In this document: positions 1 to 12,427 of the stretch, one piece after another
Position numbering within the stretch: the stretch's first letter is position 1
Layout of the letters: each line of letters opens with the position of its first letter
Assembly (NCBI RefSeq): GCF_901933205.1
Contig: NC_044571.1
Span: 10,517,420-10,581,419 of the forward strand
Direction of reading: 5' to 3'
DNA from: Camarhynchus parvulus
Lineage: Eukaryota > Chordata > Aves > Passeriformes > Thraupidae
Length of the DNA stretch: 64,000 bases
Translations under genes and position numbers: made by a program
Notes under the pieces: model-generated
What the model was told of the DNA's origin: nothing
Database searches by the model: none
Seen by the model: only the letters and a program-made list of their open reading frames with translations

Positions 1-3000
1 AGAACCTTTTTATAGTGAAGTCAGAAACATGTCTAATAAACAAGGTGCTCCTGTAATACTGATTTGTGGTATGCATCTGTCCTGTTTTAGGGCAAATCTG
101 GGGACCATGCAGGCCCTTCTTTCACAATTTGCCCTCCTGATACAATACCTAGAAGGATTTCTTTTTTTCAGAGCACAAAGTAAAGCATTATAGTGCTGCT
201 ATTATGCTTAGATGGTAATTGTTGTAATGTTTTAATACTTATGGTTTTCCTTTTATTTATTAACTAAGTTTAATGTATTGTGTTTCACTTTGAAGTCTGC
301 TATATTTATTTTGTTTGATACACACATAATATACCATTTGGCACCCCAGTCACAGCTGGCTGCTGTGGTTGCATATTTACAGCTATTCCACCTTGCAGGG
401 GGCATTTGAAGTAAATATTATGGATATGATGTCCTGAAGTCCAGTCTGATTCCACCAAGTTGTAGGATTTTAAATTCTCCTTGGCCTCTCACATGCTGCT
501 CCACACCAATCAGTGTCACACACACTTCTGTTTCCTCAGGCTGAGGCTTGCATGGGCTAGAAAAGACAAGACACCTTCTTTCTGTTGCATGTTTAAATAG
601 GAGTCATTAAAATGTTGATTTCTGAGTCTTTACATTATGAATTACCAGACATCCTTACCCTAAACCTATTTCTCTGCTTCTCCAATACTAGCCATGTATA
701 AAATTGTTGAAATGTAAATGGAAGCTTACATTTATGCAAAACATGAGCAGATGTTTCCAGGCTCAGAGTATGGGCTTAAGAAGTTCTCACTGTTGAGCAT
801 GAGCAGTTCTCTTCCTCAGATAATCAGATTTAAGGGTTTTTTCTTAAATTACATTGCAGGTAGATTTTAAATAATTTCCTGGAAAATGGAAAGTGCATAG
901 TAACCCTTCAGTAAAAGCTTGCATTTTTAAAAAGTATTGGCATGACACATTTTAGACTGCTTTTCCTCATGATCAGCCTGAGGAAAGAGATCAGCACATT
1001 AATCTATTTGCTGCATTCTTGGTGAAATAATCCCTAAAATATTAAAAACAAGTTATTTTAAGTTTTTTTCTACCCTGTTTCTTTAACATTTCAATGCAGG
1101 AATGATCATGATATATATAAATTATTAAAATTATCGTTTCAGCTTTTTCAAGATGTGTATGTAATTTTTTTTACTATATGCTTTTAAATTGGAAATAGCC
1201 TTTTTTCATTGGCTGCAGTTAACTTTCTTAAAGACCTCATTTGTCCTTTTTATACTGTTTATGTGCCATACATAGAGAAGCCTATAATATCCAGGTAAAT
1301 GGTTTTCATGTAGGTGTAGCCACTTCACACATGCAGTGAGAAAATTCAGTATGTGTAGCCATATGACTCACCAAGAAACCTCTTTGAATTTAAAACTCTT
1401 GCATCCAATCAATTTGTACCCATGAATTTCTGTCAGTGAGGGTTCTCTTTTCCTACATATCCTATATGGAACTGAACCTTAATAGCTATGAATTTTCTCA
1501 GTCTCTCATAATGATATTAAAAATTTCTCTGATTTTTTTAGCTGAAAATAATCAAATTTTCATGCCCTGTAGAAGGATTGTCTATTGAATATAAAAAGTA
1601 TTGCATTATACCTGCAAATGGTACTCTGACCTAAGTTATTGGGCAACAGGAGTTATTATTGAAGATGCTGTTATGCACACTAAATTTTTTCTTTGTTTTA
1701 AGATATCTAGAAGTAATTTTACACTTTATCTTCACCTAAAATTTAGGAATTGTCCTTCATAGAACTTTAGCTTCGTCCTGTAAAACTTCTGCTGTATTTT
1801 TTAGTAAGTCAAAACAAAGCCAAGAACAGCTTAGTTTCAATTTACAGCCAAATTGGTCCATGTTGGACACTTTCTTGTATAGGTTTCACTCTTTTTTTCC
1901 ATTTTGCTTTTCTCAAGTTTCATATAAAATCAGTTGTCCATAAAGTCTTATAGGGGAAAAGTACAAGCTACCTGTTGTATCATTCAGCATTGTGTTTTGT
2001 TGGTTTGGGATGGAATTAACCTCAGGTGATTTTAGCTTGCCTCGGTGTCAGAAATAGCACATTGAGATGGGAATAAAAGGAAGGTACAGACACTCTAGCA
2101 GCAGAATCCCTACTCTTCCCTGTAGTATCTCAAAATAATGCTGTGTTTCCCAATGTTTGGTTTTTTTTTGGATTGTACTTGAGGAAGTATTGCCTTCTCT
2201 TACTGAGTATGCAATCACCCATCCAGCACATGGCTTTTTCTATTGTCTATTCAGAATTGGCTGTTTAGATTTCAATTGCCCTTTTCCATTTACCTTATAT
2301 CATTTTAGCTTTATGAAAGGTTTTACAATAAAATAAAAGTAATGAATTTATCTCCATATGAAGTTATAAAATCTTTAGTTACTGGATTTCCGTCTCTAAT
2401 TTTCTTTTCTTTTTTTTTATAGTTACCTGTGCAGTTTCTCTAGACTAAATATTTATAAAAGCTAAGTGGAAAATGTAAAATGTCTTGAAATATTGTCCCA
2501 TTTTCTCTCTCAAATATTAGCCTCTTTGAAAATATCTCAAATACTCTTAGCAAACGTACAGTTTTGGTGACTGTTAATATTACCATTTTTGAGCACTATT
2601 TTTGATTCAGATGCTGTAACTCCCTTGATCTGCCTTCAATTTTCGGGCTCTTCAGTAGGAACTAGGTAACAGGATATATTTTAGGCTTTTTTCCTCCTGC
2701 CCTTCCTGCCTCACCCCACCCCTCACTGCATTTCCAGGTTTTGAAAAACCAAACTGCAGCTTTCAGTAGTGTATATGAGTTTTGTGAGTGTATTACATGC
2801 TGACTACTATTTGTTATTTCAGCAAATTGAGAAGAGCCATGCTCACTCCTACTGAATGACAAAAATATCAGAATAAAGCATGATATGATAAAAATGTATC
2901 ATACACCAAATTTTTAAAACCAGAGTTTTGTTCCTTTGCTATTTTGACTTCACTTCTTTCTATCTCTATCTTTGCTGCTAAGAAGGCACTTATTTTAGAT

Positions 3001-6000
3001 GTAGCTTAAGTTGCAAAGGTTGTGGTGCTACTAAATCAATATTTAATACTGTAAGGAACCTGAAAAAGAATAAGCAAGACCTTTACTGTTCAGCAGAGGT
3101 ATTAGGTCTGATTTTGCAGGTTTAAAAAGCAGATATAGCATCAAGTACACTTAACCAGGATAGTGCTGGTGTATTAGTCCAAGGCTTCTTCACACTCATG
3201 CATCAAATCAGAACAGACATTCAGACAGATTAAAGGTATGCTCTGCCACCAAATATTTTATTAACAGATATACTTGAATTCTGCAGCACTTTTAATTCCA
3301 TAAATCCTAACCTGTAATTCTAAAAGGCAAACACAAATGTGTTAAACTTCTGAGGATATTTTCTTCATGCCGCTCTTGTGGCCCTATTTAATACAACCTA
3401 CAAAGGTCAGCATTTTGAATGGACTCTGTTGGTCTCAACCATCAATTTTAAAGAATTTATTAAGGAAATACCTGTTTAAAAACTAACATTTTCCTCTGGG
3501 AGTTTCATAGTGGTTTAGGTTTATGGCCATTCATTTCTACAGAAAATAAGAAAAAATCAGTAGCACTGTCTGTGTAAGTGGACTCTTCCAGGCTTCTGCT
3601 CTCACTTAATTGTCGGTATGTAATTTGTGCCTTTCACTAGCAGTTAATTTTGTGAAATGTGAATTTTATTCAGCAAATTAATAGACTGTGATCACTATGC
3701 TTATTCATGTAGGCCTTTCAATGGCCTTTGAAAAAATTTTGACCTTTGATTTAACTTTTTTTTAAATAAATTTTAAAATCATCAGTTTTAGTTTCCACAT
3801 TTCAATATTTACAGTTCTGCAGTATTTCATACATTGAGTTTTGTTTATCAGCAAGTCCAGGGCTATTCTTTCAGGTTACTTGCAAAGATTGCTTTCATTT
3901 TGAATTTAACATGCAATCTACTGGTGGAGTTAAAAAACAGGGCAGAGAATAATCCCTGGTTTAAAAAAGAAGCAAAAACAGTCAGTAATTGTGAGTAGAC
4001 ACTGCAGTTACTGGCTGACCCTTCAGAGAGTGCAGAGTTTATTGCTTCAAGGTCTTAGTGGCAGCAGTGAGTGTCAGAGTAAACTATTACTACTCATGTG
4101 GTTCCTGCTGTTATCATACCATTAGTGTAAACATGAATGTAGGAAAATGTCATTTTGAGACCTAGGGGAGACTGAGGGAGAAGCATGTACACATTTAAGC
4201 AAAACACCTTATAATCTTTGTCTGATAATCTTGCTTGTTTCTTGCTGTTTGAATAAGAATGAACTATATATAGGCTCTTGTTTTCACAGTCTGGGAATTA
4301 AGTCACCGGTAACAGCAAATCTCAGATGGGACTCATGATTCTGTCACAGCTTAATGTCTCTATATGGACTTTTTAAATGACCAAAAGTATGTATCTGGAG
4401 TAAAACTTACCAAGTTTACAATTTCCACCATTTTTTTCCCCTTAGTTATGAAGGCACCATTTTGGAGATACTTTTTATTCCTAATTTTCTGATACATCAA
4501 TTTCAGAATGAAATCTTACTTGTTTTTCCTGCTTTTTAAGAGTAAGCATTTCATTTTACTAGTACATTCTCATGCACTTTCAATTGCAAATTTTGGTTCT
4601 TCCAAATAAAAATGAGATCAAAATATATACATTGGGTTTTATGAAAGCTCTTTCAAAATGTTTTGGTCAGCCTTGTCGGGCAGATTACTGCAGATTTTTG
4701 AACAGGCTTTGAAAAGTTCACCCTTGTCCTTGAGGCTAAAAGGTAAAATAAATAAAAGTTACATCTGAGTTGTGGCTGCACTTTTATAAATGCTTTTCTG
4801 TGCCTTCATCTTAGATCTTGTGGCTGAGGCAGGTGCCACACTAGGAGTGGCCATAGGAATTTGGAAATATCTCCTGTAATGAGTTTACATTGCAGAGATG
4901 TAAATTGTTAATAATTTATGTATCTGTCAGATTTCTGTTTCATCTAAGGAATCTGAGAGCTTCTGCTTTCTAAAAAGATGCATTTGGAAATAACAGTAGA
5001 ACCTGTAATAAGTATTTATGTTGTATTCATATCTCAAAAAGCCTTTTAAAAACCCCAACCCCCACTCTGATAGAAGAAATAACAACATCCTTTATTTATC
5101 ATGGTAAAAACCCCCACGTAACCTCTGAAAATTCATATCAGCTTTGAGCATCTCAATTTTTTTGTGGATAGAAAGGCAATGTTGTTTTATTTTTTTTTTT
5201 TTTTAGCACAGTGTTAAAAATCTCATTTGGGATAGCAGCAGGTAATATTAAAATACTGGGATTTTCTATTACTGTTGTAATAGCAGCAAACAGCATTAGG
5301 TGATGTACAGCATTTAGAAATTAGTTTTCTGTGGTTTCTACTTTTTGATTCTGTGAAAATCCTAGCTTCTTCCATTGAGGACAGAGGATTTCTTGTATTT
5401 TTTAGGCTCAAGTCTTATCTTCCTTCTCAGTACTATATACGGTAAAGTATGTTTCAGAATTTTTCTCTCAGTCTAAAGAAACTAGATCAGCAATTTATAT
5501 ACAGAAATATAATCTTTCTGGCTGTGCAGCAGGCCTTTAAGGTCTCCTCTTTCAAAGTTATTTTGCCACTAGTTTGATACAAAGAGTAAACACAAATAGT
5601 AAAACCATTTGACAAAAATAGTGTCAGAACTGTTGGTTGATCAGAGCTTGGAGAAAGCAAAATATTACTAAAAAGGAACAGTTATATTAGTAGCTGTGTA
5701 TTTGAAAATTTTAAGAAACATTTCCATAAACATTTTTAACTTGTGCTCTGTGTGTGGCTTTGTATACATTATGTAACACTGTGTAGGAAAACGTTGGATA
5801 TTGTTTGTATTGCTAGACCTGTATCTTTTGGTATAGAACTAATTTGTGTTTTATATCATCCTCATTTTCACTCATCCCTTAATGTTAGTAGGGATTTGAT
5901 CATTGACCAAACATATAGATGCAGGAACCAAAACACTTGTGAACTATAAGGCTTATAAAAATTGGCTACTGGATCACTTTTTGAAGACTTTGATGTATTT

Positions 6001-9000
6001 AGAAACTGATTAGTTTGGGAACACTTCAGGTTTATTGTAGTCATTCTTAACAAACAGTCAAACTTGTAGTTATGTCCATCAGAATACAAATAATATTTGC
6101 TAATAAAAATCCAGCTGCAGTGAACTTTTATCAGACAAATTGCTTCCCAAATTAAACCTGTAATAATCCTTTAAAGGCAACTGCACTTAAACAGCAATGG
6201 ATTTGGGTTACATTTTATGATTTTAATGTTCTGGGGTGAACTCAGATTCTGCTCTTTTGGTACTTTTTGCCAAATAACTGCTTTTCTAAATGAGCAGAAT
6301 CTTACATTAAAATTTATGGTCAAAATTGAGCTCTTGTGGTGTCTCCTCAGACAGGCATTTTGCACCATATATCAAAATAAGTGTTTTGTTTTGTTTTATT
6401 TTTCTGTATTTTTTGAATTTGACTGGAGACATTCCCTGCACAGACTCATCTCTCTAAATGGTCGGGGGTGAATATGTTTTCAGGGGGAGCACATACAGTT
6501 AGGGTTTTGCAAGGTAATTTTGTTTCTTTGATGATAAAGAATTCTTAAAGAAATCACAAGCCTTAATAAGTAATCCCATGGATCAGATAAGGTATCAAGA
6601 AGAATTGTCTGAACTATATGGTCCATGTGACATGTTTAAGTCACTGTTTTCCTTTGAAAAATATTAATCTTTCAGCATAAAGTTTTATACTGAAAAAGTT
6701 TCCTCTCAATAATTGGAGCAGTCATCTTGAAACTTTTCCAATACTTTTGTGTGACTGTATCTTGTTAAAGAACTGAGATGGTTTCCAGAGCTTTCCAAAG
6801 TCTTTCAGATTCATCATTGATAAACACATTAGTATAATTTTTGCTAACCCTGTAATGCTTCCCATTTTAAGCTCTTTTGACTTGTAGTCTAATTTTTTCT
6901 TCATTTATTTTATTCTTTTCAATCCTTCTCTGATAGTCTTTGTCAAGAAAACTGATGAAAATTTTCTGAAAGAACTGGCTCTGAGTTAAATTTCAGAAGA
7001 TAAATTGGTCTGGGAAAAAAAATTCCTGGATAATTTTCTCAACACTGATGTTGGAGAAATGGTTTAGTCTTAATATCTTGACTTAGTTTTATTAAAAATC
7101 TATATTTTCCAAGAGTTTGAGATAAGTTTTTAAGAGGCATATATTGGTTTGACAGACGTTTTTGCCCCACAAATGAAAGTAGACATATTTACAAAGAAAT
7201 AGTGAACTTCCTTGCAAGAAAATGCTTGAATTCTAGTTTATTTACTGTCTAGCTACAAAGATTTCAAATAGCCATCAGACTCAGCAGGTGGTAAAGATAG
7301 TACAACAGACTAGGATTCAAAAGAAGAAAATATCAAGGCAAAGTGTAGCAGAAGTGATTCCTGCTCTGATAATTCAGGATCCTATAAAAAGACTTTTGAG
7401 AGATAGATTGATATTCCAGGCTTTGCAACTATGGTTGTTTAGCTATTTGTTGTGATTAAATAATTAAATCCTTTCCTATTTGCCAGTGGATTTTGACAGC
7501 TCCGTATGTACTTTTTATTTGTCAGATAGAACGGGTAAACAGTTTTTGGCATGTATATTGTTTGCTAGGTACTCATTTTATTTATTGCATGAGATATTTT
7601 TGTAGATAAATGGTAAGGTATTTGCCCATTTGGTTAACAGGACATTTTGAAAAGGAAAATAATGAACAAACAATAGAAAAATCATGGCTGGTGCTGATCA
7701 TCCAGTGTGTACTCTTCCCAGCAGGAAGGCATGGATATTAACGTAAATATCAATTACTAGTAGACGCTAAGTATAACAAAATGGTGTTGCAATATTCAAG
7801 AGAAGAGAAGAAGATGCTTGCAGTAAAATACCTATATTATGGAAGTGGGAATGTTAGAGGGAATGTGCCATTTTTCCAGCCAATGCTAAGTAGAACTAAA
7901 CCCTCAGCGGCCTCTCATAAAGTACCAAGCAAAGATATGGAGATGTGTAAGAAAGCCAAACCAAAATTATTCATAGAATATCTTTTCTTAATTTCCAGAT
8001 GTATGTGAAGCTTTCAATGCAAGGTGACCTTTAGACAAAATTTAAAATCTCAAAAATACCTCTTGAAAAAAGTAAAAAGTTATAAACAATAATACAATAT
8101 AAAACAATAAAATCCGCTCTAAAAAATACCATGAGAAACCCCGGTTCACCCAGCTCACCCCTTACAGTCCTGTTGAATTCTCACAGGCGGCCCGGCTGCC
8201 GGTGGCCACAGGTGAGCTGCCGGTGCTCCCTGGGTGTTCAGTCCAGAGCAGGTTCCAAGAGGTCCAAAGAAAAGGAAAAAAAAACCACAGTCCAGACTCT
8301 TCTTTCCTCAGCCAGCTAAAACTAACCAAAAGCAAAGGAGACTCTCTTCTCCGTCTTCTTCCCGAACAACACAGTCCTGGAGGGGGAATGTGGGGGAGTA
8401 CGTGCAATTCTGAGCGAAAAAAAAAAGAACTGTGCGATTCTTCTCTCCCTTTCACTCTCTGCAACAAGTCTTAAAGGTGCAAAACTTATTATTATTCAGC
8501 ATAAACCAATGAGACGATTTGGGGATAAAAGCATCATATAGTCAACCCAGGACACCTTCCCACATTCTAGGCAGGGAGAATGAGGTGCCATGTTGTAGAA
8601 CCATTGATTTATTTTATTTTTTCTGTGAACTCAAATCTTAGCTAAGATTGGATTGATCTAAGACAGTAAAGACTCATAGTTCTTGGCTTTCTGCCAGCAC
8701 TCATGTTAAAACATTCATGGAATTCATGATAAATTTTTTGTACAAGTGTCCTTTTACATCTCAATTCACTAGACAGTGTAGGAAGTAAGCCTCAATGGCA
8801 AATAACAAAGTAACTATTTCAAAGACCTGCCGCATGCCTTACATTTTTACAAATCGTTATTGACTGGAATTGTTGAGTCAGGGAAAGTGCTTTTCCTGCT
8901 GATGTATAACATGGCTATGTGCAAAAGCTGAAATAGTCTTTGTGTTCATGCAAAGTTTCCTGTACTGACTGCTAAAGGACATAAAGATTTTACAGGGCTA

Positions 9001-9626
9001 TTTAAAAAAATAAAAGAGTTTTTCTATTATGTATTTTACTGTCTGTGAATATCACATTCCTTTGATGTTCCACAGATTTCATGAAGAATGCAAGACTAAG
9101 TAGAACATAAAAGCTATGTAGCTCTGTTGTAGTTTGACTTTAATTTTGGGTTCTTATGAATTCATTCACAAGAAAAACTGATAATTATTTTTTCCCCCTA
9201 CATCATTGTTGCTTTCAGTGGCTAAATGATGTGGGGAGAATGTAAAAGGCATGACTTAGAAAATGAGGTTTTCCTTACTTTTTATAATTGCAGTATTTAT
9301 ATAGGACAAGCAAATACATTTTTTCCTATGTCTAGTCCTGCTCAGTGGGGATCACAGTGTTAAAAATTGCATTTTGACACAAGAAATATAGATGGGAAGC
9401 TTATGCTGAATGAGGTAACATTACCTGTATAAACTTTGGCACCTTCTAATTGATATGCAAGTTTATCCTGCAGTTTTGGAACTGATGGTAAGGTTCTAAT
9501 TAGTCTCTAGAGTATTCATGTGGACAATAGATTGCTCATTAACTTATCAACTTTCCATTAAACTAATTGGCTATTTCTCATATGGAATGTGGAAACTGAA
9601 ATGGCACATGTTAATTTGTCTTCCAG
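1..9626 (+). other. DMD: Intron 7, 3' part
   Basis: AT-rich intronic DNA ending in the acceptor TTGTCTTCCAG before exon 8. Apart from the LTR-like block at 8064-8554, I see only short low-complexity runs, such as the poly-T at about 5191-5204. I looked for the coding sequence of exon 7 (the segment ending in a conserved DPE before exon 8) and did not find it. Short open frames here have no recognisable domains or splice borders, and I regard them as chance. Confidence 0.85.
8064..8554 (-). mobile_element. Solo LTR-like insertion of an endogenous retrovirus
   Basis: A GC-richer block of about 490 bases stands out sharply in AT-rich intron 7. Read on the minus strand it starts TGTCCTGGGTTGACTATATG and ends in CA at 8064, so it has the TG...CA ends of an LTR. 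The minus-strand start matches my memory of a common passerine LTR family; I cannot name the subfamily with certainty. No retroviral coding sequence adjoins it, so it looks like a solo LTR left by recombination. Flanks are CCTCT on the left and CCTTC on the right, at best a decayed target-site duplication, so the left edge is uncertain. It is antisense to the gene and ends about 1.07 kb before exon 8. Confidence 0.6.
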
Positions 9627-9805
9627 ATGTTGCAACTGCCTATCCAGATAAAAAGTCCATCTTGATGTATGTGACTTCACTCTTTCAAGCCCTGCCCCAG
9701 CAAGTCAGCATGGAAGCCATCAGGGAGGTGGAGATGCTGCCACGGCACACAAGGATCACTAGAGAAGAGCACGTAGAAGTACACGAACAGCATTTTTCAC
9801 AAGAA
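9627..9805 (+). CDS. DMD: Dystrophin exon 8 (end of CH2 domain into hinge 1)
   Basis: This 179-base exon encodes 59 full residues plus the last two bases of an aspartate codon split with exon 7. The motif [19 protein letters not shown] is the last conserved part of the second calponin-homology domain, which with CH1 forms the actin-binding head. The rest, from about MLPRHTRIT onward, runs into hinge 1. It corresponds to human residues 217-277 but is one codon shorter, in the tail around HEQHFSQE. The acceptor is TTGTCTTCCAG and the donor GAA|GTGAGT is strong. The entry phase (after base 1 of a codon) and the exit phase (0) both match human exon 8. No stop or frameshift is present. Confidence 0.97.
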
Positions 9806-10751
9806 GTGAGTTTCACTTTTCTGCTTTCACCTTGCTGCTCTAAAGTGGTTGTTTCCCTGCCTACCCCATGAGTCTGATGTTAAATGGGCAGGGGAAGACA
9901 AAAACCCCATGGGTATAATGGGCAAAGTCTCATCCACAGGCAAGTCAGATGTACTTCTCTGCATGTACTTTCATACTGGTTTTCATCTCACACCAGACTG
10001 TTTTAAAAATTACTATTCAGCAAGTAAGTGCTTTGCATTTAAGTTGTCCAGCATTGTGCATTTTGATGGCTGCAGGACACATCAAGGAGAAACAAATTTG
10101 GGGAGGCTTACATTTAAAAGCAGATAGAAACATCTTTACCTTTTTAGAGATGTTGGTGTTTATCCATAGTCATGATACATATTTAATTTTTTAGCATTTT
10201 ATTTAAGATGACCTGCATTTTAAAATAATCTCTTCTCAGTTTACTGTTGTCCTCTCAAAAAACTCATGTAATAATTGGAATTTATTTATGATTGCAATGT
10301 CAGTTTTTGTTTTTACTAAAACCATCAGACAGCCTCTGTTGAACTGTTTAGTGCATTTTAGGCCTAGTTTAATTGTCTGAATTTAACCTGTATGTTGGGT
10401 ATGGGATGCTCACTCTCTTTTAGAGTACTGAGCAGATAAAGATTGGCTCTGTTTATTCAAGATGTGACAAAAGATCACTTGCTTTTTGAGCCTCTGCTTG
10501 TAAATTATAAAAAAAGCTTCACTTTACATTGGTATTCTGCTGGTGTTGAGTCCTGACAGTTTGTTGCTTTTGGAAAGGGTGTCAGATTAAATGAGAGGTT
10601 TCCTTAATACCATGCCATTTTGCCTGCTGAATGCCAACACTGTCCTTGAAAAATGACCTTCCTACTTCTTTTTCTTCAGTTGCTCTTGAAATCAATACTT
10701 ACTTCTACAATCCATGCTCCTACCCATGTGTACATTCTAATTTATTCTTAG
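9806..10751 (+). other. DMD: Intron 8 (946 bases)
   Basis: A short AT-rich intron. No repeat or gene is recognisable. A pyrimidine-rich stretch ending CTTCAG at 10679 resembles an acceptor 72 bases before the real one, but nothing after it looks coding. Confidence 0.9.
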
Positions 10752-10874
10752 ATCACAGTCAGTGTACCCCAGGGACCTTCGCCTTCTCCTAAACCGCGGT
10801 TCAAAAGTTACGCGTACGCACAAGCGGTGTATGTCACAACCCCTGACCAAAAAAGGAGGCAAGTTCCTCCACAG
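10752..10874 (+). CDS. DMD: Dystrophin exon 9 (hinge 1)
   Basis: This 123-base exon, phase 0 at both ends, encodes 41 residues of hinge 1, the flexible linker between the actin-binding head and the spectrin-like rod. The core PSPKPRFKSYAYAQAVYVTT is well conserved with human residues 278-320, while the ends are divergent (for example PDQKRRQVPPQ); overall it is two codons shorter than in human. The acceptor is TTTATTCTTAG. The donor CAG|GTCTGT is weak, with C at +3 and T at +4. Because the length is a multiple of three, skipping would keep the frame. The centre of the exon is unusually rich in CpG (CCGCGG, ACGCGTACGC, AAGCGG) for this AT-rich locus. Confidence 0.96.
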
Positions 10875-12354
10875 GTCTGTCAATATTGCAATTTTTTGAG
10901 AGAGTTGTTTTGTTAAGCTCGTGCTTGGAGTGAAAGAGCTCGTGCACTTTGCTTCTATGTGATCTTAATGACCTGCTTTTTCCAGGACTTTTTTCTGTTG
11001 AGTGTTTACTTTCTCCTGTATATTTCTGCATGGCTGGCAAGAGCTGTTGTGCTGATTGTAGGGGATGAGCATTCAAGCACTGCTGTTTCAGAATCATAAA
11101 TCCTTCTTTGTTCAGCCATTTTTTTTAAATAGCACATATATTGGCTTAAAAAAGTATTAGAAGAACAAATCTAACATAAGCCATATTTGGCATCTATTAC
11201 ATTACAGCCTCAGGTTCAGTTATAGAAAGAAAAAAAGAACCATTGGTTTTCCCTCTTTTTCTTACCCTTCCTGTTAAAGGAAATAGTTAATGATGGCATT
11301 TCTCAGAAGGTTACTGTAGTTGGAAAAAAAGATGAAACAAGTATTAAATTTTACCCTGTGTTGTTAGATTACAACAGTTGGCAATTTTTATCACAAATAG
11401 CATCTTGCTGGTACTGAGGTTAAGGGGTTATATTTGATTTTTACTTATTTGTTTTATTTTATTTTTACCTTTAAATAGCTGGGGTGGTTTAATAAAACTT
11501 GTTTCAAGTAATCCTTATAATGAGAATTTCAGTAGTTGAATTTTTATAACTTCCGACAAGTATGAGACCCAAAGGTCATATTGTGTACTGCAATGTGATT
11601 TCCTTTCATTACTTCAGGGAGAAAAGATCTCTGTGTATGTGGTGCTACAGTTTGACTTTGCCTCTAGGTACTTAATTCTGTCCAACATCTAAAAATCTAT
11701 TGCAAAATTATACTTCTACTCAACACCATATTCAAATCTACTGTTCAAGTGACAGGTATTTTATTGAATAATGACTTCCTTTAAATACTCCAGGACAGAA
11801 AGCGTGTGCACACAAACATGAGCCCTGCCTACATTACTCTAACATCAAATGTGTTGCAGTGGTGAGTTACACAGATTTGAAACAAGATGGTTAAAGCAAT
11901 TGCAATTGTTTTGTTCTACTTAGACACTATACAGATATTTTAGAGTAATGAAAAGTTATTATACAGAATAGATCTTTTTCTTTTTCTTCAGGTACTTTTA
12001 TTGTGATCAGTTGCAGGGTTTTTCAGCACCTCCACCATCAAAAGTAATGTATAAACTGAAATAAATGAAGTCATTTCTACACAAAGCATGATTGCTGAAA
12101 TTTACTAAGATGTAATTTGGTTATCCAGTCCTCATCTTGCATTCCAGTTTTCAGATCTCTTCTTGAATTTGGAAGCTTCATTTACTACATTTTCATGCAA
12201 GAATTAATACAATATATTATAATTCTACCAATATGGCAGGAGCTGAAGACCTAACCAGAATCTGAGCAAAATTGTGCTGCAGCCACAACAGATATTAACA
12301 AATGGAAAGCATTTACTTAAGATTTATTTTGGGAAAACGACCAAGGAAATTATA

Positions 12355-12427
12355 TATGTAGTAATTAATTACTATAGAGTAATTAATTACTATATATAGT
12401 AATTATATATATATAGTAATTAATATC
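12355..12427. repeat. AT-rich inverted and direct repeats
   Basis: The unit TAGTAATTAATTACTATA, itself a perfect palindrome, recurs in imperfect form beside TATATATA runs. The region could extrude hairpins and is a likely site of length polymorphism. Confidence 0.8.

Noticed and set aside
1999..2060. Text GGTTTGGGATGGAATTAACC resembling an avian LTR start
   Set aside because: Similarity does not continue beyond about 20 bases, so I do not call a second LTR.
8131..8474. Overlapping open frames of 62 to 101 codons on both strands
   Set aside because: They lie inside the LTR-like block and reflect its GC content; the low-complexity proteins have no retroviral domain.
1..9600. Possible exon 7 upstream of exon 8
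   Set aside because: No sequence resembling the expected CH2 segment was found; intron 7 is very long in other vertebrates.
9949..10194. Open frame just after exon 8
   Set aside because: Lies in intron 8, no similarity to dystrophin, and no donor or acceptor places it between exons 8 and 9.
10660..10680. Acceptor-like CTTCTTTTTCTTCAG in intron 8
   Set aside because: Sequence between it and exon 9 is not dystrophin-like and would shift or interrupt the frame; likely a decoy.
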